40,314 nucleotides of DNA. It comes from Collinsella sp. 4_8_47FAA. Lineage in GTDB: Bacteria > Actinomycetota > Coriobacteriia > Coriobacteriales > Coriobacteriaceae. The position numbers and the translations under genes were made by a program. The notes beneath the pieces are model-generated. The model did not search any database. It was given only the letters and a program-made list of their open reading frames with translations, and had not been told where the DNA came from. Position 1 is the stretch's first letter. The number at the start of each line of letters is the position of its first letter. Shown here in pieces: positions 8,891-16,894 of this stretch. The stretch lies in NCBI RefSeq assembly GCF_000763055.1, contig NZ_KN214136.1, positions 49,792 through 90,105 on the forward strand. Reading direction: 5' to 3'.

Positions 8891-8931
8891 TGGGGGTGTA
8901 GTGGTGGGGTGGGGTGGGGGAAGGGGTGGGG
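8891..8931. promoter_or_regulatory. TGGGG repeats, candidate MraZ box
   Basis: TGGGG occurs at 8891, 8905, 8910, 8915 and 8927, just upstream of the -35 box. In E. coli, MraZ binds direct TGGGN repeats separated by 5 bases at the mra promoter; the copies at 8905 and 8915 have this spacing. Autoregulation by the downstream mraZ is the natural reading. Confidence 0.5.
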
Positions 8932-8938
8932 AAAGGTG

Positions 8939-8967
8939 TTGAAAAATGGGGCGGTTCCCCATATTAT
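8939..8967 (+). promoter_or_regulatory. Promoter of the mraZ/dcw operon
   Basis: TTGAAA (8939-8944), exactly 17 bases, then TATTAT (8962-8967). This is the best sigma-70-type match noticed in the window and predicts a start near 8974 and a leader of about 60 bases before mraZ. Confidence 0.7.
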
Positions 8968-8997
8968 TGATGACGTCGACAGGCGGGGTGGTTCCCC
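8948..8997. promoter_or_regulatory. Duplicated GGGGYGGTTCCCC dyads around the mraZ promoter
   Basis: GGGGCGGTTCCCC at 8948-8960 lies inside the promoter spacer and GGGGTGGTTCCCC at 8985-8997 lies shortly after the predicted transcription start; the centres are 37 bases apart. Each is a 4-bp dyad with a 5-base spacer, and the second extends to GCGGGG/CCCCGC. This is the arrangement expected of paired operators, or the second may act as a leader hairpin. Confidence 0.4.
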
Positions 8998-9035
8998 GCG
9001 TACGTGCCATCTGAGTAACCGAGGGGAGGGCGCAC

Positions 9036-9470
9036 ATGGGAATGACGGGTGCATACGAGCGCAATCTCGATGCAAAAGGTCGTCTATCCCTGCCTGCACC
9101 CCTTCGTGAGGAGCTTGGAGAGCACGTTCGCGTGTTTAAAGCCCTGGATGTCGATGCTCTGTACGTGTTCTCTGCCGAGGCCTTCGATAAGTGGGTCGAA
9201 GGACTCTTCGCGGGTCGTGAGGGCCACGAGGGTTTTAACCCGCGTGACATCAACGACCAGAAGCTCATGAGGGCGATCAACAAGCGCACCACGTCGATGG
9301 ATGTGGACAGCGCGGGTCGTATCGGTCTTTCTGAGTCTCTCCGCAAGCAGGCGAACCTCGACCGCGAGGTCACGGTTGTGGGCAACTACGACCACCTTGA
9401 GGTTTGGGACCGCGCTACGGCCGATGAGGACGATGATGACGAGGCCCTGCTGGACCTCTTCTTCTCGTAA
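9036..9470 (+). CDS. mraZ: Transcriptional regulator MraZ
   Basis: 144 residues with the two AbrB-like swapped-hairpin repeats of the family: YERNLDAKGRLSLPAPLRE (about residues 6-24) and MDVDSAGRIGLSESLRKQ (about 88-105). MraZ forms a ring-shaped oligomer, binds DNA and controls the dcw operon it heads. The C-terminus carries an acidic run (DEDDDDE). Start ATG 9036 follows GAGGGGAGGG; ATG 9042 is a less likely alternative. First gene of the division cluster. Confidence 0.95.
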   Translation: MGMTGAYERNLDAKGRLSLPAPLREELGEHVRVFKALDVDALYVFSAEAFDKWVEGLFAGREGHEGFNPRDINDQKLMRAINKRTTSMDVDSAGRIGLSESLRKQANLDREVTVVGNYDHLEVWDRATADEDDDDEALLDLFFS

Positions 9471-9490
9471 GGGCAAGGCACGAGTAACGG

Positions 9491-10456
9491 ATGGAGCGTG
9501 GGATCTTGACACAAGAATATCGGCATGAACCTGTCATGCTCGACGAAGTGCTTGAGTCGCTGCAGCTAAAGAGCGGTTCCGTCGTCTGCGACTGCACCCT
9601 TGGCGGTGCCGGCCATTCGGTAAAGATGGCCGCGCAGGTGGGGGAGACCGGCCTTTTGCTCGGCGTCGATCAGGACGACATGGCCCTCGAGGCCGCTGGC
9701 GCCCGTCTGGACCGCGAGGTTCCCGGCGTACCGCACCAGCTGCTGAAGGGCAACTTCGGCGACTTGGACGAGCTGCTTTGCTCGGCCGAGGTGCCCGGGG
9801 TCGATGGCTTCCTGTTCGACTTGGGCGTTTCGTCGCCGCAACTCGATATCCCTGGCAGGGGCTTTTCGTACAACGAGGACGCCCCATTGGACATGCGGAT
9901 GGATCCGGGTAACAACACCTTAAACGCAGCTGAGGTCATCAACACCTATAACGAACACGACCTCGCCCGGATTCTACGCGTCTATGGCGAAGAGAAGTTC
10001 GCCTCGCAGATCGCGCGTGAGATCGTGCGCCGCCGCGAGCATGAGCCGATCGAAACCACCGGTCAGTTTGTCGAGATCATCAAGGCTGGTATCCCCGCTG
10101 CCGCTCGTCGGCATGGCGGACACCCAGCCAAGAAAAGTTTCCAGGCCATTCGCATCGAGGTCAATCACGAACTCGATGTGCTCGAGCGAGGGCTTGACGC
10201 CGCCACAAGGTGGCTCAACCCGGGTGGACGCATCTGCGTCATCTCGTATCACTCGCTCGAGGACCGTATCGTAAAGAACCACTTTAAGGAGATGAGCCAG
10301 GGGTGCACGTGTCCGCCGGAGATTCCGGTGTGCGTGTGTGGCAACGTGCCGATACTCAAGGTCATCACCCGCAAACCCTTGGTTGCCCAACCCGATGAGG
10401 TTGCGCGCAACCCTCGGGCGAGATCAGCCAAGATCCGCGTGGCGCAGCGTCTGTAG
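9491..10456 (+). CDS. rsmH: 16S rRNA m4C1402 methyltransferase RsmH
   Basis: 321 residues. RsmH (MraW) transfers a methyl group from S-adenosylmethionine to N4 of C1402 in 16S rRNA. Seen: SAM-binding loop CDCTLGGAGHS, acidic GVDQDD, FDLGVSSPQLD, GRGFSYNEDAPLDMRMD, the family block HPAKKSFQAIRIEVN and the final VISYHSLEDRIVKNHF. ATG 9491 follows AAGG (9477-9480) at ten bases; TTG 9506 has GGAG (9493-9496) nine bases upstream and would give a start closer to the family consensus, so the true start is uncertain by five codons. A CxC...CxCG cluster near residue 275 is usual in this family. Confidence 0.95.
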   Translation: MERGILTQEYRHEPVMLDEVLESLQLKSGSVVCDCTLGGAGHSVKMAAQVGETGLLLGVDQDDMALEAAGARLDREVPGVPHQLLKGNFGDLDELLCSAEVPGVDGFLFDLGVSSPQLDIPGRGFSYNEDAPLDMRMDPGNNTLNAAEVINTYNEHDLARILRVYGEEKFASQIAREIVRRREHEPIETTGQFVEIIKAGIPAAARRHGGHPAKKSFQAIRIEVNHELDVLERGLDAATRWLNPGGRICVISYHSLEDRIVKNHFKEMSQGCTCPPEIPVCVCGNVPILKVITRKPLVAQPDEVARNPRARSAKIRVAQRL

Positions 10457-10546
10457 GCGCGACCCCGCGAAATTGGACCTCCCGCTCGCACCACAAACGA
10501 AGCTTAAACACACTACCAACGTACTCGGGATGGGAGGCGGCATATC

Positions 10547-11017
10547 ATGGGCTATAACACCTCAAACGCAGCACTCGCCTATGATATGAACGCCATGCCC
10601 GCCTACCGCGAGGCACCGCAGGCGCCCGCTGCCCCTCGTGAGCAGCGCACGCCGCGTTTTGATGTCTACACGGGCGCGGGCCGTCAGGCAAACCAGGCGG
10701 TAAGCCCGGTTTTCATGAGCGTTCTTAAAACGGTTTGCATCATTGCGGCTATTTTCATGACGATCGGTGTCGCGCGCGTGGCACTTGCCGGTGTTACGGC
10801 CCAGGTGCTCAACGGCAACGCCGAGCTTACCAGCACGCTCGAGAAGGCGACCGACGAGAGCTCTGACCTCGAGGTCATGCATTCGGTCTATGGTGCTGAC
10901 ACGCGCATTCGCGATCTTGCGGGCGCCTATGGCATGGTGGAGCCCAGCGAGAGCGTTACGCTTGACTTTTCGCAGGATGCAGCCGCGGGCGCTAGCTCGA
11001 CTGCGGCCGCTCACTAA
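10547..11017 (+). CDS. ftsL: FtsL-like division protein (bitopic membrane protein)
   Basis: 156 residues: a Pro/Ala/Gln-rich cytoplasmic N-terminus (1-55), one transmembrane segment (about 56-82, VFMSVLKTVCIIAAIFMTIG...), then a short extracytoplasmic part with a coiled-coil-like stretch (about 85-130) and an Ala/Ser tail. FtsL sequences are poorly conserved; the call rests on topology, size and position between rsmH and ftsI, where ftsL is expected. FtsL, FtsB and FtsQ together activate the FtsW-FtsI synthase. Start ATG 10547 has GGGAGGCGG upstream. Confidence 0.75.
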   Translation: MGYNTSNAALAYDMNAMPAYREAPQAPAAPREQRTPRFDVYTGAGRQANQAVSPVFMSVLKTVCIIAAIFMTIGVARVALAGVTAQVLNGNAELTSTLEKATDESSDLEVMHSVYGADTRIRDLAGAYGMVEPSESVTLDFSQDAAAGASSTAAAH

Positions 11018-11035
11018 ATTAGACGGTAGCTGAGT

Positions 11036-12898
11036 ATGACAAATGACTATCGCCGCGGTCGCGACGGGAACCGCGGGTCTGGACGTCCCTCCTCGCAGGG
11101 GCGTTCTGGTTATCAAGGAACGGGTCGGCCATCTTACAACGCGGGGCCGTCCTATGGCAATGACCCTGCGTCGCGTCTTCGCGGCTCGGGTGGACCTCGG
11201 GTGCGCAATGCGGGCGCGCGCAAGGGGTCGTCTGAATGGGTTACGGGAACGTCGTTGCCTCGCCGCGATGTCGTTCTGGGCTTTATTGGGGTTGGCCTTG
11301 CCGCGGGCGTCTTCCGTCTTGCCGACTACCAGATCGTGAACGCTGGCAAGCTGCGTGAGCGTGCGGACGCGCGCCGCCTGCTTGCACAGACGCTCTATGC
11401 CAAGCGTGGCACTATCTACGACCGCAACGGCAACGTGCTGACGTCGTCGGTCGAATGCCGCAATGTCGCCGTGAACCCTCAGCTGGTCGAGGATGTCGAC
11501 AAGACGGTTTCGGCGCTGGTCAAGGCTACCGGTATCGATAAAAAAACTTGCCGCAAGCTGGTGCTGTCTGATGGTACCTGGGTGTATATCAAGCGCCAGG
11601 TTGACGAGGATGACGCTGCCGCCCTAGAGAAGAAGAATCTACCCGGTGTGCTCTTTGAGCAGGCGATGAAACGAGTTTACCCGTATGGAAACCTGGCTTC
11701 TCAGGTGCTGGGCATCGTGAATGTGGACAACGTTGGCCTGACGGGACTCGAAAAACAATACAATGAGCTTCTGACTGGAACGAATGGCTCTCTTGTGCGC
11801 GAGCGCGCAAGAGATGGCGGCTATATCGCGGGCGGTGCCTATAAAAAGGTTGCCGCGGTCGATGGCGTGGACATTGTGACGACGATCGACGTCAACATTC
11901 AGCGCGCGGCGGAAGACGCCTTGGCCGAAGCGGTTGAGAAGACGAAGGCAAAAAACGGTTCGGCCCTGGTGACCGACCCGACGACTGGAGAGATTCTGGC
12001 CGCTTGCTCGTATCCGACCTATGACCAGACCGATTTGGAAAACGCCAAGACCGAGGATATGAACCTTCGTCTGGTGACGGATGCCTACGAGCCCGGTTCG
12101 GTCTTTAAGACGTTGGTGGCGGGCGCCGGATTTGATTTGGGTGTTGTACGCACGAGCACATCGTTCGAGGTTCCGGCGAGCATCAAGGTGGGCGGCGATA
12201 CCGTTTCCGATGCCGACAAACGTGATTACGCCATGACAATGGACGTACGCGAGATGATGCGTCGTTCGTCCAATGTCGGTTTTGTCCTGGTGGGGCGCAA
12301 GATTGGTGCCGATGATTTTGCGTCCTACGTGGACAAATGGGGCATTGGACACAGCTCGGGTGTCGATTTTCCGGGCGAGAGTTTGGGTATTGTCAAGAAA
12401 CGTGATCAGTATGATGGTGCCACCTTGGGTGCGATGAGCTTTGGCCAGGCGCTGTCCGTGTCGCCGATTGAGGTCGCGCGTGCCGTGGGCGGTATTGCCA
12501 ACGGCGGCGTGATGATGACGCCGCACTTCTATAAGTCCAGCAAGGGCGATGAAAAGGATTGGGGCGAGGGCGATCGCGCGATTTCCGAGGAGGCCGCCTC
12601 GCAGGTGACATCGTGTATGCAGACAGTCGTTGCCGAGGGAACGGGCGATGGCGGTGCGGTGGACGGTTACGACGTGGCGGGCAAGACCGGTACGGCCGAG
12701 CGCGCCGATGAGAACGGCGGCTACCTCAAAGATAATTACATGTCGTCCTTTATGGGATTTGCCCCGGCGCAGTCGCCCAAGGTTCTGTGCTACATCACCC
12801 TCGACGGAACCCCAGCTAGCTCGCATGCCGCCGCGGTGCCGTTCCAGTCCATTATGGCCAACGCGCTTGACGTGCTGGGTATCCCGCGCACCAAGTAG
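11036..12898 (+). CDS. ftsI: Septal penicillin-binding protein (class B transpeptidase, FtsI/PBP2b type)
   Basis: 620 residues. Layout: long basic Gly/Arg/Ser-rich cytoplasmic N-terminus (1-75), one transmembrane segment (about 77-98), pedestal domain beginning at the RGTIYDRNG block (about 124-132), then the transpeptidase domain with SVFK (active Ser355, Lys358), SSN (411-413) and KTG (550-552). It cross-links septal peptidoglycan together with FtsW. The glycine-rich N-terminus of about 75 residues is longer than in E. coli FtsI but usual among actinobacteria. No PASTA repeats at the C-terminus. murE, which often follows, is missing; murF is next after a 123-base gap. Confidence 0.95.
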   Translation: MTNDYRRGRDGNRGSGRPSSQGRSGYQGTGRPSYNAGPSYGNDPASRLRGSGGPRVRNAGARKGSSEWVTGTSLPRRDVVLGFIGVGLAAGVFRLADYQIVNAGKLRERADARRLLAQTLYAKRGTIYDRNGNVLTSSVECRNVAVNPQLVEDVDKTVSALVKATGIDKKTCRKLVLSDGTWVYIKRQVDEDDAAALEKKNLPGVLFEQAMKRVYPYGNLASQVLGIVNVDNVGLTGLEKQYNELLTGTNGSLVRERARDGGYIAGGAYKKVAAVDGVDIVTTIDVNIQRAAEDALAEAVEKTKAKNGSALVTDPTTGEILAACSYPTYDQTDLENAKTEDMNLRLVTDAYEPGSVFKTLVAGAGFDLGVVRTSTSFEVPASIKVGGDTVSDADKRDYAMTMDVREMMRRSSNVGFVLVGRKIGADDFASYVDKWGIGHSSGVDFPGESLGIVKKRDQYDGATLGAMSFGQALSVSPIEVARAVGGIANGGVMMTPHFYKSSKGDEKDWGEGDRAISEEAASQVTSCMQTVVAEGTGDGGAVDGYDVAGKTGTAERADENGGYLKDNYMSSFMGFAPAQSPKVLCYITLDGTPASSHAAAVPFQSIMANALDVLGIPRTK

Positions 12899-12936
12899 GG
12901 GGTTACAATCTATGGAGTGGCCAGCCAGTTAATCCG

Positions 12937-12984
12937 GGGTGTTCACACGCCCTGCACCACGCATGGTTGGCGCTGGGATACAAT
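12937..12984 (+). promoter_or_regulatory. Possible internal promoter region upstream of murF
   Basis: The 123-base gap between ftsI and murF is one of the larger gaps in the cluster. It holds two TACAAT hexamers (12904-12909 and 12979-12984) and a small hairpin GGGTGT-TCAC-ACGCCC (12937-12952, one G-U pair, no T tract). Neither TACAAT has a good -35 at the right distance, so this is only suggestive. Confidence 0.25.
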
Positions 12985-13021
12985 ACGCCGATAGCATTAT
13001 TAGGTTTACAGGGGAGCTGCA

Positions 13022-14446
13022 ATGATAGAGATCGCCGTCAACAACCTCGCGGCCGTAACAGGGGCCCGAACCGTGACGGGAGAAGCCGATCGGGTATGCC
13101 GCGGTTGCGTTATCGACTCACGCCAGGTTGAGGAGGGTGCGATATTCGTCGCCTTCCCGGGTGAAAAGGTCGACGGCAACGACTTTGCTTCCCGTGCCAT
13201 CGAGTCGGGTGCCGGCGCCGTCGTGATGACGCGCGAGCCCGATGCCGAGCTGCTTTCGCTGGCCCAAGAGAAGGGCTGCGCCATCCTGCATACCGATGAC
13301 CCCGAGGAGTTTTTGCTGCGCCTGGCTCACGCTTATCGTTTGGAGCTTGGCTGCTTGGTGATTGGCATTACTGGCTCTATCGGCAAGACGACGACCAAGG
13401 ACGTGCTCGCCGCGGTACTCTCCAAGCGCTATCGCGTTTGGGCTACCAAGGGCAACTACAACAACCTGATCGGTATGCCGCTCACGGTACTGGCGGCACC
13501 TGCCGACACCGAGGTTCTGGTGCTTGAGATGGGCATGAACCATTTCCACGAGATTGAGCGCCTGTCTCAGTCCGCCAATCCCAACCTTGCCATCGTGACT
13601 AAGATTGGCACCTCCCATATCGGTATTCTGGGCAGTCGCGAGAATATCGCTCGTGCCAAGTCGGAGATTGTTGACGGCATGTGCGCCGCCGGCGACCTTC
13701 TCCCGTTGCTGGTTTTGGGTGGCGAGGATGACTTTACCCCGTTCATCCGTGATACCTTCGCCGGGCCTGCGGGCATTGACGTGATGCTTGCGGGCGTCTC
13801 GGACGACGACGAGGTCCGCGCGCGCGACATTCGCATTGACGACGAGGGGCGCCCGGTCTTTACGCTCGATTTTGGCTTGGGTGAGACCATCGACACCCTG
13901 CTTGCCATTCCCGGCGTGCAGTCCGTCCCCAATGCCGTCAAGGCCGCAGCGGTTGCCCACCGTCTTGGCGTGACGCCCGAGCAAATCGATACCGCCTTTA
14001 GGGGTCTTACGATTACCGGGCATCGTCAGGAGATCAAGCGCGCCAAGAGCGGCGCTCGTGTCATCGACGACTCATATAACGCCAGTGCCGAATCGATGGC
14101 GGCGGGCCTCGACCTGCTGTGCTCGCTTTCGTGCACGGGTTCGCGCATGGCCGTTCTAGGAGAGATGGGCGAGATGGGCGACGAGGCCCCTCGCATGCAT
14201 GAGCTGGTAGGCGCCTATGCGGCGGCCAAGAAGCTCGATATGCTCGCATGTGTCGGCGGTGAGCTTGCCCAGCGTATGGCCGAGGCCGCGCGCATGATGG
14301 GTATGGATGAGGACCGCATCCAGGTGTTCTCCGACTATCAGCAGGTGCTCGACCGTATGGGCGGCGCACTTGAGAAGCATGATGTCGTGCTGGTCAAGGG
14401 CTCCCGCTTCGTTGAGCTCGATCGCTTTGTGGAAGGTGTGTGCTAG
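13022..14446 (+). CDS. murF: UDP-MurNAc-tripeptide-D-alanyl-D-alanine ligase
   Basis: 474 residues with the three Mur ligase domains: N-terminal substrate domain with VIDSRQVEEGAIFVAFPGE (about 30-48), ATPase domain with P-loop GITGSIGKTTTKD (115-127) and the NYNN block, and a C-terminal domain with DDSYNAS. MurF adds D-Ala-D-Ala to the UDP-MurNAc-tripeptide in the cytoplasm. GGGGAG precedes ATG 13022. It is a single MurF, not a MurE-MurF fusion; length and motifs exclude that. mraY begins three bases after its stop. Confidence 0.96.
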   Translation: MIEIAVNNLAAVTGARTVTGEADRVCRGCVIDSRQVEEGAIFVAFPGEKVDGNDFASRAIESGAGAVVMTREPDAELLSLAQEKGCAILHTDDPEEFLLRLAHAYRLELGCLVIGITGSIGKTTTKDVLAAVLSKRYRVWATKGNYNNLIGMPLTVLAAPADTEVLVLEMGMNHFHEIERLSQSANPNLAIVTKIGTSHIGILGSRENIARAKSEIVDGMCAAGDLLPLLVLGGEDDFTPFIRDTFAGPAGIDVMLAGVSDDDEVRARDIRIDDEGRPVFTLDFGLGETIDTLLAIPGVQSVPNAVKAAAVAHRLGVTPEQIDTAFRGLTITGHRQEIKRAKSGARVIDDSYNASAESMAAGLDLLCSLSCTGSRMAVLGEMGEMGDEAPRMHELVGAYAAAKKLDMLACVGGELAQRMAEAARMMGMDEDRIQVFSDYQQVLDRMGGALEKHDVVLVKGSRFVELDRFVEGVC

Positions 14447-14449
14447 TCC

Positions 14450-15469
14450 ATGTTCGGCAATCCTTCGTATCCTACGTACCAGGCCTTTTTGGGATTGGGT
14501 ATCGCCGCTATCATCGCGATGCTGCTTATGCCGTGGTGGATTAAGCTCCTGAAGGTCGAGGGCATCGGCCAGCAGGTTCGCGCCGATGGCCCCAAGCGCC
14601 ACCTGATTAAGCAGGGCACGCCCACCATGGGTGGCGTCATCATCTTGGTCGCCGTTTCGCTGACGTGCCTTCTGATGGGCAAGCTTACCACCGAGCTCGT
14701 GCTTGTGCTGCTCGCCACGCTGGCAACCGGCGTTCTTGGCCTTATCGACGACCTGACTTCTGTCACGCACGGCCGCTCGCTCGGCCTGACGCCTCACGCC
14801 AAGATGATCGGCCTTACTCTCATCTGCGTTACCTTTACCGTGCTTGCCGTCAACTGGTGTGGTGTTGCCCCCGAGATTCGTTTCCCCGGTGGTTTGTCGA
14901 TCGACCTCGGCGTGCTTTCGGCCACCATTTGCGGCCTATCTTTCCCGTGGCTCTACCTTGTCTTTTGCTGGCTGATGATCGCGGGCCTTTCCAACGCCGT
15001 AAACCTCACCGATGGCTTGGACGGCCTTGCCGGTGGTACCTCCATGATCGCTATGCTGGCCATGGCTGCCATGGCGTTTTTGCACGGCGATGTGAACCTG
15101 TCCATCTTCTGCACGGCGTGTGCCGGTGCCTGCCTGGGCTTTTTGTGGTTCAACTGCTATCCGGCGAGCATTTTTATGGGTGATACCGGCTCACTGGCGC
15201 TGGGCGCCGCTTTTGCCTGCACCTCCATCATCACCAATACCGAGGTCGTTTCCCTCATCATCGGCGGTCTGTTTATCGTCGAGACCTTGTCGGTCATGAT
15301 CCAGGTCGTCTACTTCCACTTTACACACAAGCGCGTCTTTCTCATGGCGCCCATTCATCATCATTTCGAAAAGAAGGGCTGGGCCGAGACCAAGGTCGTC
15401 ATCCGTTTTTGGATCGTCGCCGCGGCCTTCGGAGCCTTGGGTCTCGCTTTGTTCTTCCAGTTGGGATAG
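14450..15469 (+). CDS. mraY: Phospho-N-acetylmuramoyl-pentapeptide transferase
   Basis: 339 residues, about ten transmembrane helices. MraY transfers phospho-MurNAc-pentapeptide to undecaprenyl phosphate, forming lipid I. Seen: KQGTPTMGG, the aspartate pair in GLIDDLTS, NLTDGLDGLAGG, GDTGSLALG and APIHHHFEKKGW. In the last motif most homologues have HHHFEL or HHHFEK. ATG 14450 is three bases after the murF stop. Confidence 0.97.
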   Translation: MFGNPSYPTYQAFLGLGIAAIIAMLLMPWWIKLLKVEGIGQQVRADGPKRHLIKQGTPTMGGVIILVAVSLTCLLMGKLTTELVLVLLATLATGVLGLIDDLTSVTHGRSLGLTPHAKMIGLTLICVTFTVLAVNWCGVAPEIRFPGGLSIDLGVLSATICGLSFPWLYLVFCWLMIAGLSNAVNLTDGLDGLAGGTSMIAMLAMAAMAFLHGDVNLSIFCTACAGACLGFLWFNCYPASIFMGDTGSLALGAAFACTSIITNTEVVSLIIGGLFIVETLSVMIQVVYFHFTHKRVFLMAPIHHHFEKKGWAETKVVIRFWIVAAAFGALGLALFFQLG

Positions 15470-15478
15470 TGGTCTTTC

Positions 15479-16885
15479 ATGCCTCTTGCTGATGTCTTTA
15501 GCCTGCTCGTTTTGGGCCAGGGTAAGTCCGGTCTTGATGTCGCTCGCTGGGCGCTTGCGCATCCCGAGCGCGTGAGTGCGGTTACCGTTTACGGTGGCGG
15601 CACGTCCGAGCCCAACGATGCCACGCGCTCGCTCGAGGCGCACGGGGCATCGTTTGTCTACGGAACCGAGCAGGTCGAGGGCGCGTTTGATGTATGCGTG
15701 ACGTGTCCGGGCATCTCGGAGTTCTCGGCATTCTTTAAGGCTGGCCGCGATCACGCTGCTCAGATTATGGGTGAGCCCGAGTTTGCCTACCGCCTGTCTC
15801 CCCAAAATTGGATTGCCATTACGGGCACCAACGGCAAGACGACTACCACGTCGCTGACCGATTTTCTGCTCAAGTCGGCGGGCGAGGCGAGCGTTGCTGT
15901 CGGCAATATCGGTGAGCCTCCGGTGAACGAGATTGATGGCCGCGCGCATAACGAGTGGTTTGTGGCGGAGCTTTCGAGCTATCAGATTGCAACGACCCAG
16001 GAGCTTCACCCCCGTGTGGCGGTGCTACTCAACATTACCCCCGACCATCTGGGCTGGCATAAGAGCCATAAGAACTATGCACTCGCCAAGATTAAGCTCT
16101 TCGAGAATATGGTCGACGATGACCTGGTGATTGTTGACGTCGAGGATGCCGGCATCCACGAGTTCGATGAGTACATCTATGTTCCGGGCCGCCGCATCTG
16201 CAAAGTTGCTTTTGACGAACCTGCGGGCGAGGATGCCGCATTTGTGCGCGATGGCAAGATGGTCGTTCGCCTGAAGGGCGTCGAGACCACGCTCGTCGAT
16301 ACGTCCGAGCTTAAGATTTCGGGCCATCACAATGTAATCAATGCCCTGTGTGCTGCCACGGCGGCTCTGACTGTTGGCGCCGATGTCGACGGTGTGTGTC
16401 GCGGCCTGGCCTCGTTCCAGCCGCTGGAGCACCGCGTTGAGCCCTGTGGCGAGATCGATGGCGTGCGCTACGTCAACGATTCCAAGGCAACGAACACCGA
16501 TGCGGTCGAAAAGGCCCTGACGGCGTTTCCCGATGACGATGTGATTTTGCTGCTCGGCGGTCACGATAAGGGTACACCACTTGAGTCCTTTGCCCGCGTT
16601 GTGATGGATAACGTTCGCTCGGTGGTCTGCTTTGGTGACGCACGCGAGCGCTTTACCGCCGCTATGGACGAAGCGGATGTCGACGGCGATGTCGATATCG
16701 CCCAGGCCGACGACCTGCGCGATGCCGTGGACGTTGCCCGTTCGCTCTCGAGCCGCGGCGATGTGATCTTACTGTCGCCCGCCTGCTCTTCGTTTGATGA
16801 GTTCTCGGGCTACGAGGAGCGCGGCCGCGTGTTTAAGGACTATGTGGCCCAGCTTGCCGCTGCGTCCAATACACAAATGGAATAG
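15479..16885 (+). CDS. murD: UDP-N-acetylmuramoyl-L-alanine:D-glutamate ligase
   Basis: 468 residues. N-terminal Rossmann-like domain (GQGKSGLDVARWA, about 13-25), ATPase domain with P-loop GTNGKTTTT (116-124), NITPDHLGWH, and C-terminal domain with YVNDSKATN and LGGHDKG. MurD adds D-glutamate to UDP-MurNAc-L-alanine. Start ATG 15479 lies nine bases after mraY's stop with only a weak ribosome binding site, so coupling with mraY is likely. Confidence 0.96.
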   Translation: MPLADVFSLLVLGQGKSGLDVARWALAHPERVSAVTVYGGGTSEPNDATRSLEAHGASFVYGTEQVEGAFDVCVTCPGISEFSAFFKAGRDHAAQIMGEPEFAYRLSPQNWIAITGTNGKTTTTSLTDFLLKSAGEASVAVGNIGEPPVNEIDGRAHNEWFVAELSSYQIATTQELHPRVAVLLNITPDHLGWHKSHKNYALAKIKLFENMVDDDLVIVDVEDAGIHEFDEYIYVPGRRICKVAFDEPAGEDAAFVRDGKMVVRLKGVETTLVDTSELKISGHHNVINALCAATAALTVGADVDGVCRGLASFQPLEHRVEPCGEIDGVRYVNDSKATNTDAVEKALTAFPDDDVILLLGGHDKGTPLESFARVVMDNVRSVVCFGDARERFTAAMDEADVDGDVDIAQADDLRDAVDVARSLSSRGDVILLSPACSSFDEFSGYEERGRVFKDYVAQLAAASNTQME

Positions 16886-16894
16886 GGGTTGCCG

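Larger units (their letters stand above)
8574..9035. other. 462-base control region between xerD and mraZ
   Basis: No credible gene. In order it holds a long palindrome (8609-8670), a G-rich stretch, a motif shared with the ftsZ upstream region (8777-8790), two 11-base direct repeats around a LexA-box-like site (8841-8892), TGGGG repeats (8891-8931), a well-formed promoter (8939-8967), a duplicated 13-base dyad (8948-8960 and 8985-8997) and the mraZ ribosome binding site (GAGGGGAGGG, about 9020-9029). Confidence 0.8.

Noticed and set aside
7660-9099. 479-codon minus-strand frame across xerD and the mraZ control region
   Set aside because: It covers a clear xerD and a promoter region, has an Arg/Pro-rich composition without recognisable domains and no ribosome binding site.
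13022-14446. MurE-MurF fusion to explain the missing murE
   Set aside because: The protein has only one Mur ligase set and normal MurF length.
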